Source of the DNA: Zavarzinia compransoris
Lineage (GTDB): Bacteria; Pseudomonadota; Alphaproteobacteria; Zavarziniales; Zavarziniaceae
Reading direction: 5' to 3'
Assembly: GCF_003173055.1 (NCBI RefSeq)
Contig: NZ_QGLF01000001.1
Location: 875,085 to 939,084 of the forward strand
DNA length: 64,000 bases
The first letter of the stretch is position 1; the number at the start of each line of letters is the position of its first letter. Both the position numbers and the translations under genes were made by a program. Shown piece by piece: positions 6,885-16,165 of this stretch. Under the pieces are notes generated by a model. The model had not been told where the DNA came from. It made no database searches and was given only the letters and a program-made list of their open reading frames with translations.

Positions 6885-7784
6885 ATGGTCGGGCGCGTGA
6901 TCGATATCGCGACGGACGGCCGCCACGTCGCCCTGAACCGCGGCTTCCTCGTCGTCTCGGACGGGGGCGCGGAAGTCGGCCGCGTGGCCGTCGACGGTAT
7001 CGCCGCCCTGGTGACCAATGCCCACGGCCTCACCTTCACCAACAATGTCCTGGTCGAATTGTCGCGCCGGGGCATTCCGGTCGTGCTGTGCGGCCCGAAC
7101 CACAGGCCGGAAGCGATCGTCTGGCCGGTCGACGGCCATCACCAGCAATCGGGCCGCATGGCCGACCAGATCGCCGCCAGCACCCCCTTGAAGAAACGCC
7201 TGTGGGCACAGATCGTCCGGGCCAAGATCCTGGCGCAAGGGGCCACCCTTGCCGCGGTGGGCGCCCGCCATGCCGGGTTTCAGCTGCTGTCGCGCAAGGT
7301 CCGGTCCGGCGACCCGGACAATGTGGAGGCCGAGGCGGCGCGGCGCTACTGGCCCCTGCTGTTCGGGCCCGAATTCCGCCGCGACCGGGACGATCCCGGC
7401 ATCAACGGGCTGCTCAACTACGGCTATGCCGTGCTGCGCGCCGGCGTCGCCCGGGCGGTGATGGCCGGCGGGCTCCACCCCGGCATCGGCCTGATGCATG
7501 CCAATCGCGGCAATCCCATGGTGCTGGTCGACGACTTGATGGAACCCTTCCGCCCGGCCGTTGACCTCGAAGTCTGGCGCCTGGTGCGCGAGGGTGCGGC
7601 AGGTGTCGATACCGCGGCCAAGACGGCGCTGGCCCGGGCCATGGTCCTCGACCTGCCGACCGCCCAGGGCCTGAGCCCGGTGATGACCTGCGCCGAACGC
7701 CTCGTCGCCTCGCTGGCCCGGGCGCATGCCGGCGAGGGCGAGGATCTCGCCCTGCCCCTGCCCCGCTTGCCGCTGGAGGGCTGA
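6885..7784 (+). CDS. cas1: CRISPR-associated endonuclease/integrase Cas1 (type II)
   Basis: Metal-dependent integrase that inserts new spacers together with Cas2; 299 residues, normal for type II Cas1. The N-terminal beta-sheet domain leads into the helical catalytic domain with the three metal ligands recognisable as Glu148 (NVEAEAARRYW), His205 (GLMHANRGN) and Glu220 (DDLMEPFRP). It starts with ATG 18 bp after cas9, preceded by AAGGGG, and its TGA is followed almost immediately by the cas2 start, so the three genes form one operon. All key residues are intact, so adaptation is probably possible. Confidence 0.96.
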   Translation: MVGRVIDIATDGRHVALNRGFLVVSDGGAEVGRVAVDGIAALVTNAHGLTFTNNVLVELSRRGIPVVLCGPNHRPEAIVWPVDGHHQQSGRMADQIAASTPLKKRLWAQIVRAKILAQGATLAAVGARHAGFQLLSRKVRSGDPDNVEAEAARRYWPLLFGPEFRRDRDDPGINGLLNYGYAVLRAGVARAVMAGGLHPGIGLMHANRGNPMVLVDDLMEPFRPAVDLEVWRLVREGAAGVDTAAKTALARAMVLDLPTAQGLSPVMTCAERLVASLARAHAGEGEDLALPLPRLPLEG

Positions 7785-7785
7785 T

Positions 7786-8127
7786 GTGGACCAAAGCCCG
7801 GCCCTCAGCGCCTATCGCATCATGTGGCTGATCGTCCTCTTCGACCTGCCCGTGGGCACGAAAGCCGAACGCCGGGCCGCCACCCGGTTCCGCCTGGGCC
7901 TCCAGGACCTCGGCTTCGAAATGTCGCAATTCTCGGTCTATCTTCGCTTTGCCGCCGGCAAGGAAAAGGCCGAAGCCCTGTGCCGCCAGATCGAAGCCCT
8001 GATGCCGAAGAGCGGCAAGGTCCACGTCGTCCAGATCACCGACAAACAATATGAGATGATCCGCACCTACCGGGGAAGAAAACGTGAACCAGGCCCGAAA
8101 AACCCGAATCAACTTGTCCTGTTCTAG
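7786..8127 (+). CDS. cas2: CRISPR-associated protein Cas2 (type II)
   Basis: Ferredoxin-like partner of Cas1 in spacer acquisition. The core MWLIVLFDLPVGT with its conserved Asp (about residue 20), the EMSQFSVYLRF strand and KVHVVQITDKQ match type II Cas2 proteins. The chosen start is GTG at 7786, one base after the cas1 stop, giving 113 residues; an upstream in-frame ATG at 7726 would overlap cas1 by 59 bp and add a proline/cysteine-rich stretch foreign to the family. The gene ends about 75 bp before the first array repeat. Confidence 0.93.
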   Translation: MDQSPALSAYRIMWLIVLFDLPVGTKAERRAATRFRLGLQDLGFEMSQFSVYLRFAAGKEKAEALCRQIEALMPKSGKVHVVQITDKQYEMIRTYRGRKREPGPKNPNQLVLF

Positions 8128-8160
8128 CCCCGCCACGGCCCGGCCCCCGCCTCCCTCCAG

Positions 8161-8188
8161 AAAGAAAAAAGGCCCTGAAATCAGGGCC
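8161..8188 (-). terminator. Intrinsic terminator of the CRISPR array
   Basis: Perfect 8-bp stem GGCCCTGA/TCAGGGCC (8171-8188). On the minus strand it is followed directly by TTTTTTCTTT (8170-8161), a strong U-tract. The plus-strand side has only a few Ts. It sits 15 bp beyond the last repeat, so it best serves leftward transcription of the array; it may also help end the cas operon. Confidence 0.85.
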
Positions 8189-8202
8189 TTAGTTCATATC
8201 GC

Positions 8203-11200
8203 AGTTTAGCGGTCTGGTGACTGGGGTCCAACCGCAACCCATGGGTGGATTACTTGCCCTTCTGACCGAGTTTAGCGGTCTGGTGACTGGGGTCCAACCG
8301 CAACCAGCAGCGGCAACGGCGCCCAGATCGGCAGAGTTTAGCGGTCTGGTGACTGGGGTCCAACCGCAACCCGAAGCCGCCCGGGCCTCTGCGCTGGCGC
8401 AGTTTAGCGGTCTGGTGACTGGGGTCCAACCGCAACCTAGACCGGCGCTTCACGCGCCAGGCCGGGAGTTTAGCGGTCTGGTGACTGGGGTCCAACCGCA
8501 ACATAAACCGACCCCTCGTCACCGACCAGATCAGTTTAGCGGTCTGGTGACTGGGGTCCAACCGCAACGAAATAGATGTCGGAGGCATTGGCGAGCACAG
8601 TTTAGCGGTCTGGTGACTGGGGTCCAACCGCAACAGGCCGCGCAGATCGCCGCGCGTGGCTTCAAGTTTAGCGGTCTGGTGACTGGGGTCCAACCGCAAC
8701 CAACCTGGGGGACGATGGATTGGTGGTAGCAGTTTAGCGGTCTGGTGACTGGGGTCCAACCGCAACACGCAAGGCCGACAAGCTGTCCGAGCTGAAAGTT
8801 TAGCGGTCTGGTGACTGGGGTCCAACCGCAACCGTTACGTAACTCGAAGTACGCTAGCGGGAAGTTTAGCGGTCTGGTGACTGGGGTCCAACCGCAACGG
8901 ATACGGAAGCCCTCGGCGGCGGCGAAATAGTTTAGCGGTCTGGTGACTGGGGTCCAACCGCAACAACGCTCTCGAACTGTTCATTTGCCATGTTAGTTTA
9001 GCGGTCTGGTGACTGGGGTCCAACCGCAACCAGCCGCCCCTTTTCGTCGAGCCCCGGTTGAGTTTAGCGGTCTGGTGACTGGGGTCCAACCGCAACAAAC
9101 CCCAATAGGAGTCGTTGCCGTCGACGAGTTTAGCGGTCTGGTGACTGGGGTCCAACCGCAACCGCCGTAATCGCCGAAGCGGATCACGCTGCAGTTTAGC
9201 GGTCTGGTGACTGGGGTCCAACCGCAACAAGCCGCGCGATCGAGAAAGCCAAGCGCGAAGTTTAGCGGTCTGGTGACTGGGGTCCAACCGCAACCAGCCG
9301 ATGGTTTCGTAGCTGGCAATCAATAGTTTAGCGGTCTGGTGACTGGGGTCCAACCGCAACACCGCCGCCGGCGAAACGGTGGGGGGGAAGAGTTTAGCGG
9401 TCTGGTGACTGGGGTCCAACCGCAACTAGAACTATCAACAATAGTATTTCCACTAAAGTTTAGCGGTCTGGTGACTGGGGTCCAACCGCAACACCTCGGG
9501 CGCCATGACCCTCGCCGCCGGTAGTTTAGCGGTCTGGTGACTGGGGTCCAACCGCAACTACCTCGAGCGGCAGGGCCTGATCAGCGTGAGTTTAGCGGTC
9601 TGGTGACTGGGGTCCAACCGCAACCAGCGCTGCGGCTTGGTCCTGTATCAGCTTAGTTTAGCGGTCTGGTGACTGGGGTCCAACCGCAACTCGGCCCAGC
9701 AGGTGCTGAGCGACCTGCGCAGTTTAGCGGTCTGGTGACTGGGGTCCAACCGCAACCTACGATAATCGGCCAGCAGCGCGCGGTGGAGTTTAGCGGTCTG
9801 GTGACTGGGGTCCAACCGCAACGATGCACACCCAGGACTGCCCGGTGCCGCAAGTTTAGCGGTCTGGTGACTGGGGTCCAACCGCAACGTCGATGGCGAC
9901 CAGGTCGCTCCTGGACGCAGTTTAGCGGTCTGGTGACTGGGGTCCAACCGCAACGGCGGATCGCGCGATCGCAAAGCGTGCGGAAGTTTAGCGGTCTGGT
10001 GACTGGGGTCCAACCGCAACCGGCAGCGGGAGCGGATCGCCAATGGCGACAGTTTAGCGGTCTGGTGACTGGGGTCCAACCGCAACCATGGTCGCGATGT
10101 CCTTGCCCGCCAGCAGAGTTTAGCGGTCTGGTGACTGGGGTCCAACCGCAACTGCCGTTCGTGTCGCCAGAAAACGATCAGAAGTTTAGCGGTCTGGTGA
10201 CTGGGGTCCAACCGCAACCTTGCCGGTCAGGGCAAGATCGGCTTCCATAGTTTAGCGGTCTGGTGACTGGGGTCCAACCGCAACCGCCCGCTCCAGCGGG
10301 TGCATCCGGGCCCCAGTTTAGCGGTCTGGTGACTGGGGTCCAACCGCAACCAACAGGCGCCGCGTTCTACGGCTCCGGCGAGTTTAGCGGTCTGGTGACT
10401 GGGGTCCAACCGCAACCGTAACGATCGCGGGTTCCAGTGCGGGGATAGTTTAGCGGTCTGGTGACTGGGGTCCAACCGCAACGAGGGTTACACTCATGTA
10501 TTTTTTCACGCCAGTTTAGCGGTCTGGTGACTGGGGTCCAACCGCAACGAAGCAAGATCGCACATCGGCTCGCCAGAGAGTTTAGCGGTCTGGTGACTGG
10601 GGTCCAACCGCAACCGAGCCAACCTACGCCGACCTTGACGGAATCAGTTTAGCGGTCTGGTGACTGGGGTCCAACCGCAACGAGGCCGTCGAGCCATTCA
10701 GAAAACGCGGAAGTTTAGCGGTCTGGTGACTGGGGTCCAACCGCAACGCCGAGACCTTCGCATCGGTGAAGGCCTATAGTTTAGCGGTCTGGTGACTGGG
10801 GTCCAACCGCAACGGCATCATGCAGCGCGGCGCCCTGAAGGCGAGTTTAGCGGTCTGGTGACTGGGGTCCAACCGCAACCAGGGAAGCCGTCGTCGACCT
10901 AGCGCAGGAAGTTTAGCGGTCTGGTGACTGGGGTCCAACCGCAACTTCTTTTAAGTTACGTCCTTTAGACTTGAAAGTTTAGCGGTCTGGTGACTGGGGT
11001 CCAACCGCAACCGTACTAGCCGCCGAAACGGCAATCGGGCTAGTTTAGCGGTCTGGTGACTGGGGTCCAACCGCAACGGACTTCTGGCGCGCCAAGCCCG
11101 GCAAGGAAGTTTAGCGGTCTGGTGACTGGGGTCCAACCGCAACGCTATGGCGCCTTCGGGCGCCAGGTCAAGGAGTTTAGCGGTCTGGTGACTGGGGTCC

Positions 11201-13452
11201 AACCGCAACCGCGGGGCCGATACCATCGACGAAGCGCCGAGTTTAGCGGTCTGGTGACTGGGGTCCAACCGCAACGAAGAAGGCCGAGGCGCGGCGCGAC
11301 GGGCGAGTTTAGCGGTCTGGTGACTGGGGTCCAACCGCAACAATCAGTCGGTCGCATCGTCGAAGCCCTTGAGTTTAGCGGTCTGGTGACTGGGGTCCAA
11401 CCGCAACGGCGGCCTGATCGTGGCCCGATGGTTCGGGAGTTTAGCGGTCTGGTGACTGGGGTCCAACCGCAACAAGACGATCACCACGGGCGTGAAGGCA
11501 GCGAGTTTAGCGGTCTGGTGACTGGGGTCCAACCGCAACGCGCCGCTTCATCGAAAACGAATTCGGCTAAGTTTAGCGGTCTGGTGACTGGGGTCCAACC
11601 GCAACTGAACGCTTGCCCACATTGCCTTTCGTGTCAGTTTAGCGGTCTGGTGACTGGGGTCCAACCGCAACTGGCGCGGATTCTGGTCGCAAGGCGACGG
11701 CAGTTTAGCGGTCTGGTGACTGGGGTCCAACCGCAACACCGCGGTCGGCATCGATATCGATCCGACCAGTTTAGCGGTCTGGTGACTGGGGTCCAACCGC
11801 AATGGACGAGCGCGTACTGCGCACCTTTTGCGGAGTTTAGCGGTCTGGTGACTGGGGTCCAACCGCAACGCCTGCGCCTCTCTTGTTCAATCTCGTCTTA
11901 GTTTAGCGGTCTGGTGACTGGGGTCCAACCGCAACGCTGGAGAGCTTCAAACGCTACAACCTGCGAGTTTAGCGGTCTGGTGACTGGGGTCCAACCGCAA
12001 CGTGCGGTAGACCATACCTATTTCCCAGCCGAGTTTAGCGGTCTGGTGACTGGGGTCCAACCGCAACAAAAGCGCGCAAGTATTTGCTTGATCATATAGT
12101 TTAGCGGTCTGGTGACTGGGGTCCAACCGCAACTCGAAGCCCTGCGTGAACGGTTGCGCGACGAGTTTAGCGGTCTGGTGACTGGGGTCCAACCGCAACG
12201 ACAGGGCTCGCGGCGAGACCGTGGCCATCAGTTTAGCGGTCTGGTGACTGGGGTCCAACCGCAACCTGGGCTGCGGCAAGACGCCGACCGCCTGTAGTTT
12301 AGCGGTCTGGTGACTGGGGTCCAACCGCAACTACGTTGAAGAACGCGAGAAACCCGCCCTCAGTTTAGCGGTCTGGTGACTGGGGTCCAACCGCAACATG
12401 TTAATATGTTAGTTGACGCTCTCCCCCAGTTTAGCGGTCTGGTGACTGGGGTCCAACCGCAACTCCTTCCACTCGCCGCTGGCCTTGTCCTTCAGTTTAG
12501 CGGTCTGGTGACTGGGGTCCAACCGCAACCGAGGTTGCCGATGGCGCGACCTGGAAATGAGTTTAGCGGTCTGGTGACTGGGGTCCAACCGCAACGCGTC
12601 TGCAACGCCGCCAGTGCCGGTCTCGAGTTTAGCGGTCTGGTGACTGGGGTCCAACCGCAACCCAGCAGCGACTGAGCGTGGCGCATCGCTTAGTTTAGCG
12701 GTCTGGTGACTGGGGTCCAACCGCAACGCCACCCGGAACCGGGCGGCACTGGCGATGAGTTTAGCGGTCTGGTGACTGGGGTCCAACCGCAACGCCAAGG
12801 TCCAGTGCTGCGCGAAAATCGGCAGTTTAGCGGTCTGGTGACTGGGGTCCAACCGCAACGGTCAGGCAACCCCGGTCGTCGCGGCCGCAAGTTTAGCGGT
12901 CTGGTGACTGGGGTCCAACCGCAACCGCCATGCCCTTCGCCCGTCCACGCGCGATAGTTTAGCGGTCTGGTGACTGGGGTCCAACCGCAACTATTCATTG
13001 CACATGCCTGCACGATAGCCGAGTTTAGCGGTCTGGTGACTGGGGCCCAACCGCAACTGCGCCTTCGACATGGCCTCGGCGGTTGCCAGTTTAGCGGTCT
13101 GGTGACTGGGGTCCAACCGCAACCAAGTCCGGCGCTTTGCCGAAAAGCTCGAGAGTTTAGCGGTCTGGTGACTGGGGTCCAACCGCAACCCCATCTGCGA
13201 GCCCATCACGACCACGACCAGTTTAGCGGTCTGGTGACTGGGGTCCAACCGCAACTTGCCCCACTTTCAGCCGTCATGCGCTTTGAGTTTAGCGGTCTGG
13301 TGACTGGGTCCAACCGCAACGCCCCAGGGGAGCGGCGGCGTTATAGTCGCAGTTTAGCGGTCTGGTGACCGGGGTCCAACCGCAATGCGAGCCGGGACGA
13401 GGTGCATCGCGAGTGCAGTTTAGCGGCCCAGCAGCTGACGTCCAACCGCAGC
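8203..13452 (-). CRISPR. Type II-C CRISPR array, 80 repeats and 79 spacers
   Basis: 36-bp repeat (plus strand begins AGTTTAGCGG and ends CCAACCGCAAC) alternating with 30-bp spacers in a strict 66-bp period; one spacer (10615-10645) has 31 bp. The count follows from the period between 8203 and the last repeat at 13417. Most repeats read are identical. Exceptions cluster to the right: the repeat at 11768 (last base C to T), 13022 (one T to C), 13286 (one G lost, 35 bp), 13351 (two changes), and 13417-13452 (degenerate centre). The anti-repeat orientation, the crRNA-like GTTGCGG start on the minus strand and the left-end terminator show minus-strand transcription. Spacers differ from each other; their targets were not identified. 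Confidence 0.97.
13417..13445 (-). promoter_or_regulatory. Repeat-embedded promoter, shown at the terminal repeat
   Basis: On the minus strand every standard repeat contains TTGGAC, a 17-nt spacer and TAAACT at its 3' end. In this degenerate first-transcribed repeat the centre has changed but TTGGAC (13445-13440), TAAACT (13422-13417) and the 17-nt distance remain. Start points would fall a few bases inside each spacer, as known for Neisseria II-C arrays, whose repeats end in TACAAT. Confidence 0.5.
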
Positions 13453-13475
13453 GCGCCGTTGTGGCTTTCCGAGGT

Positions 13476-13498
13476 CCCGGCGGCGGGGGGCCGCCGGG
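13476..13498 (-). terminator. GC-rich hairpin after the GST gene
   Basis: Perfect 9-bp stem CCCGGCGGC/GCCGCCGGG with a 5-nt loop in the 56-bp gap between the GST stop codon and the first-transcribed CRISPR repeat. There is no U-tract, so it is at best a weak or Rho-assisted terminator. The gap contains no leader-like AT-rich sequence. Confidence 0.4.
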
Positions 13499-13508
13499 GT
13501 CGGTTGGT

Positions 13509-14144
13509 TCATGCGGCGGGGGCGAGGCCGGCGGTGGGCAGGAAGTGGGGCAGTTGGGCGATGCGGGCGATCCAGGCGCGGATGAAGGGATAGGGGGCGA
13601 GGTCGATGCCGCCCTCGCCTGCCAGGGCGACATAGGGGAAGACGGCGCAGTCGGCGATGGTCGGGCGGTTGGCGGCCAGCCAGTCGCTGCGGACCAGATG
13701 GGCTTCGAGCAGGCCCAGAATGCGGTCGCCGGTGCGGCGGGCGGCGGCCTCGTCCAGGGCCATGCCGAATTTGCGGATCAGGCGGGCCGTGCAGGGGCCG
13801 TGCTGGATTTCATTGGCCGCGGTCGACAGCCATTGGACGACCTCGCCCTGGCGGCAGGCATCGCCCGGCCACCAGGCTTCGCCGCCATAGCGCCGGGCGA
13901 GATAGACGAGGATGGCCTGGCTGTCGCGCAGCACCACGTCGCCGTCGACCAGCACCGGCAGTTCCCCCCAAGGGTTGAGGCCGATCACCGGCTCGCGCTT
14001 GTGGTCGCCGGCAAGAAAATCGACGGGCCGGCGCTCCAGCGGGATCTGCGCCAGGCTGGCGAAAAGCCGCACTTTGTAGCAATTGCCCGAGGGCTCGAGA
14101 TCATAGAGCACCGGCGCCCGGCCGGCGGCGATCGTGTCGGTCAT
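13509..14144 (-). CDS. Glutathione S-transferase family protein
   Basis: A 211-residue protein with the two-domain GST architecture: an N-terminal thioredoxin-like half with SGNCYKVRLF (likely glutathione-activating Ser/Asn/Cys region) and the NPWGELPVLVDGD motif with cis-proline, followed by DSQAILVYLARRYG, and an all-helical C-terminal half ending with IADCAVFPYVALAGEGG (N-capping box region). Substrate cannot be predicted. It overlaps the VOC gene upstream by 4 bp, so the two are translated together. Its stop codon lies 56 bp from the CRISPR array, and read-through could enter the array in the crRNA direction. Confidence 0.92.
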   Translation of the reverse strand: MTDTIAAGRAPVLYDLEPSGNCYKVRLFASLAQIPLERRPVDFLAGDHKREPVIGLNPWGELPVLVDGDVVLRDSQAILVYLARRYGGEAWWPGDACRQGEVVQWLSTAANEIQHGPCTARLIRKFGMALDEAAARRTGDRILGLLEAHLVRSDWLAANRPTIADCAVFPYVALAGEGGIDLAPYPFIRAWIARIAQLPHFLPTAGLAPAA

Positions 14145-14632
14145 GGGGTCTGTCCTTCCTTGTCTTCTCTGTCTTCTATGGCTTCTCTGGCTTTTCCATC
14201 TTCGATGAGCTGGTCGAATTCGAGCACATTGCCGTCCGGGTCGCGGATGAAGAGGGCGATGCGCCGGGGGCCGATCCGTTCCGGCCCCTCGGTGATGCGG
14301 ATCCCCTCGGCCGCCAGCAGGTCCTGCAGCCGGCCGAGGTCGTCGACGATGAAGGCGGGATGGGTGATGCCGGGCAATTTCACCGGCTCGTCGAGCAGGA
14401 CATTGCGCGCCCCCGGGCGCCTGGCCCCGTTGAAGATCAGGTTGATGCGCAGCCCGTCGGCCGAAACCATTTCGTTCGCCTCATGCCCCTCGAACCGCAA
14501 GCGCTCCTCGAAGCCGAGGCGGCGGTAGAAGGCGAGCGCCCGTTCCCGGTCCGTGACCCTGATGCCGACATGGTCATAGCCAAGCAGCCTGACCGCAGCC
14601 GTGTTCATGCCCATGTTCATGCCCGGTCCCAT
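14141..14632 (-). CDS. VOC-superfamily (glyoxalase/dioxygenase-like) protein
   Basis: A 163-residue vicinal-oxygen-chelate protein. Two beta-alpha-beta-beta-beta modules are visible: YDHVGIRVTDRERALAFYRRLGF (first metal His in DHVGI) and ITHPAFIVDDL with RDPDGNVLEFDQ at the end (Glu ligand). That is the pattern of glyoxalase I and related lyases or dioxygenases; the exact reaction is unknown. The coupled GST gene suggests detoxification of an electrophile. The ATG at 14632 follows GGAAGG with almost no spacing, so ATGs at 14620 or 14614 are alternative starts. The acidic C-terminal tail (KAREAIEDREDKEG) is an extension beyond the fold. Confidence 0.88.
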   Translation of the reverse strand: MGPGMNMGMNTAAVRLLGYDHVGIRVTDRERALAFYRRLGFEERLRFEGHEANEMVSADGLRINLIFNGARRPGARNVLLDEPVKLPGITHPAFIVDDLGRLQDLLAAEGIRITEGPERIGPRRIALFIRDPDGNVLEFDQLIEDGKAREAIEDREDKEGQTP

Positions 14633-14737
14633 CCTTCCATGGCCGCCGGACGAACTTTGTCTTATGCTCCGCTTGCGATGAATTCCTCATTCGTCAGTTC
14701 ACTATCGCGGATTTCGCAGCAATCCATCGAGGCGAGC

Positions 14738-15667
14738 ATGGACAAGTTCCGCGCCATGGCCACCTTCGTGCAGATCGTCGACGCCGGCAGCCTGACCGCG
14801 GCCGCCGCGGCGACGAGCCAATCGCCGACCGGCGTCGTCCGCCTGCTGGCAGCCCTGGAGGCGGCGCTGGGTGTCCGCCTGTTGAACCGCACCACCCGCC
14901 GCCTCGCCCTGACCGATGAAGGGCGGGACTATCTCGCCCGCTGCCGCCGGATCCTGGCCGATGTCGAGGACGCCGAACATCTGCTGTCGGCGCGGCAGCA
15001 CCGGCCGGCCGGGCGCCTGTCGCTCACCGCGCCGGTCATGTTCGGCCGGCGCCATGTCGTGCCGGTGGTCAATGAATTCCTGGCCGCCCATCCCGACATG
15101 CAGGTGCAGTTGCTGCTGCTCGACCGTGTCGTCGACCTGCTGGAGGAAGGCATGGACCTGGCGCTCCGCATCGGCGGGCTGGCGGAGTCCTCGATGGTCG
15201 CGCTGCCGCTCGGGGCGACGCGGCAGGTGGTGGTGGCCAGCCCCCGCTACCTCGACCGTTACGGCCAGCCGCAGGTCCCGGCGGACCTGGGCCGGCACCG
15301 CTGCCTTGCCTTCGATGCCGGCGACCGGGGCTGGAGCTTCGAGATCGAAGGCGAACGGCGGGTCGTGCCCATCGCCCCGGTGCTCGGCACCAATCAGGTC
15401 GATGCCGCACTCGATGCCTGCCTTCAGGGGCTCGGCTGCACCCGGCTGCTGCACTACCAGGTCGCGGAGCATCTGGCGGCGGGCCGGCTGGTCCGCCTGC
15501 TGCGCGCCTTCGAGCGGCCGGCGGTACCGATCCACCTTGCCTATCCCCAAAAGCGCCTGATGTCGCTGCGGGTCCGGGCCTTCATCGATTTCGCCCGCCC
15601 CCGCCTCCGCGCCGCGGTGCCCGGCGACGACGGCGCGAGGATTGCGCCTGCCGGCCCCGGCGTCTAG
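14738..15667 (+). CDS. LysR-family transcriptional regulator
   Basis: 309 residues with an N-terminal winged helix-turn-helix (FVQIVDAGSLTAAAA...GVVRLLAALEAALGVRLLNRTTRRLALT, residues about 7-60) and a periplasmic-binding-like effector domain behind it. It belongs to the CrgA/PecT-like LTTR group by its hinge and SLTAPVMFG start of the effector domain. The ATG at 14738 has GAGGCGAG before it; an in-frame ATG at 14678 would add 20 residues not needed for the HTH. It is divergent from the VOC-GST pair with about 105 bp between, so it probably controls that pair or the downstream MaoC-DLH genes; the effector is unknown. Confidence 0.93.
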   Translation: MDKFRAMATFVQIVDAGSLTAAAAATSQSPTGVVRLLAALEAALGVRLLNRTTRRLALTDEGRDYLARCRRILADVEDAEHLLSARQHRPAGRLSLTAPVMFGRRHVVPVVNEFLAAHPDMQVQLLLLDRVVDLLEEGMDLALRIGGLAESSMVALPLGATRQVVVASPRYLDRYGQPQVPADLGRHRCLAFDAGDRGWSFEIEGERRVVPIAPVLGTNQVDAALDACLQGLGCTRLLHYQVAEHLAAGRLVRLLRAFERPAVPIHLAYPQKRLMSLRVRAFIDFARPRLRAAVPGDDGARIAPAGPGV

Positions 15668-15700
15668 ATTCCCCCCGCGACAACGACGAGGGGAACGGGA

Positions 15701-16165
15701 ATGGCGGCATTCCTCCATTTCGAGGATTTCGACGTGGGCAGCGTCGCGACCTATGGCGAAAAACGGGTGGAAGCGGCCGAAATCATCGCCTTCGCGCGCG
15801 AATTCGATCCCCAGGCGATCCATACCGATCCGGTGGCGGCGGCCGAATCGCCCTTCGGCGGCCTCATCGCCTCGGGCCTGCATTCCTGTTCGATGATGAT
15901 GCGCCTGATGTGCGACGGTTACATGCTGCGTTCCGCCTCCATGGGCTCGCCCGGGGTGGACGAGGTGCGTTACCTGCTGCCGGTGCGCCCGGGCGACGTG
16001 CTGCGCGTGCGCGTCACCGTGACCGACCGGCGCCGCTCCGCCTCGCGGCCCGAGATGGGCATCGTCTTCGCCCGCCATGAATTGCTGAACCAGCAGGACG
16101 ACGTGGTCCTGGAGATGACCAGCAAGGTGATGATGGGCTGTCGTGACGCCGGCGGTGCCGCATGA
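15701..16165 (+). CDS. MaoC-like hot-dog hydratase (first of two)
   Basis: 154 residues with the single hot-dog fold of MaoC/R-specific enoyl-CoA hydratases. The hydratase motif region FAREFDPQAIHTDPVAA carries the Asp and His of the A-x-F-x4-D-x-x-x-x-H pattern, and FGGLIASGLHS completes it. The protein would add water to, or remove it from, an acyl-CoA or related thioester in the cytoplasm. It overlaps the second MaoC gene by 4 bp, and such adjacent pairs may form heterodimers. It follows the LysR gene by 33 bp, so it may be its target or co-transcribed with it. Confidence 0.9.
   Translation: MAAFLHFEDFDVGSVATYGEKRVEAAEIIAFAREFDPQAIHTDPVAAAESPFGGLIASGLHSCSMMMRLMCDGYMLRSASMGSPGVDEVRYLLPVRPGDVLRVRVTVTDRRRSASRPEMGIVFARHELLNQQDDVVLEMTSKVMMGCRDAGGAA

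Noticed and set aside
3570-7727. 1385-codon open frame antisense to cas9 and cas1
   Set aside because: A shadow frame caused by high GC; the plus-strand genes carry all catalytic motifs and the antisense product has low-complexity composition without domains.
7726-7785. Upstream ATG start for cas2
   Set aside because: It would overlap cas1 by 59 bp and adds a stretch unlike Cas2; the GTG at 7786 gives the family N-terminus.
8217-13368. Many open frames in the array on both strands with a recurring FSGLVTGVQPQ or LRLDPSHQTAKL motif
   Set aside because: The 66-bp repeat unit is a multiple of three, so the repeat stays in frame; these are translation artefacts of the CRISPR array and not repeat proteins.
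13022-13452. A second CRISPR array with a different repeat at the right end
   Set aside because: The variant repeats keep the same 66-bp spacing and sequence core; they are decayed members of the same array.
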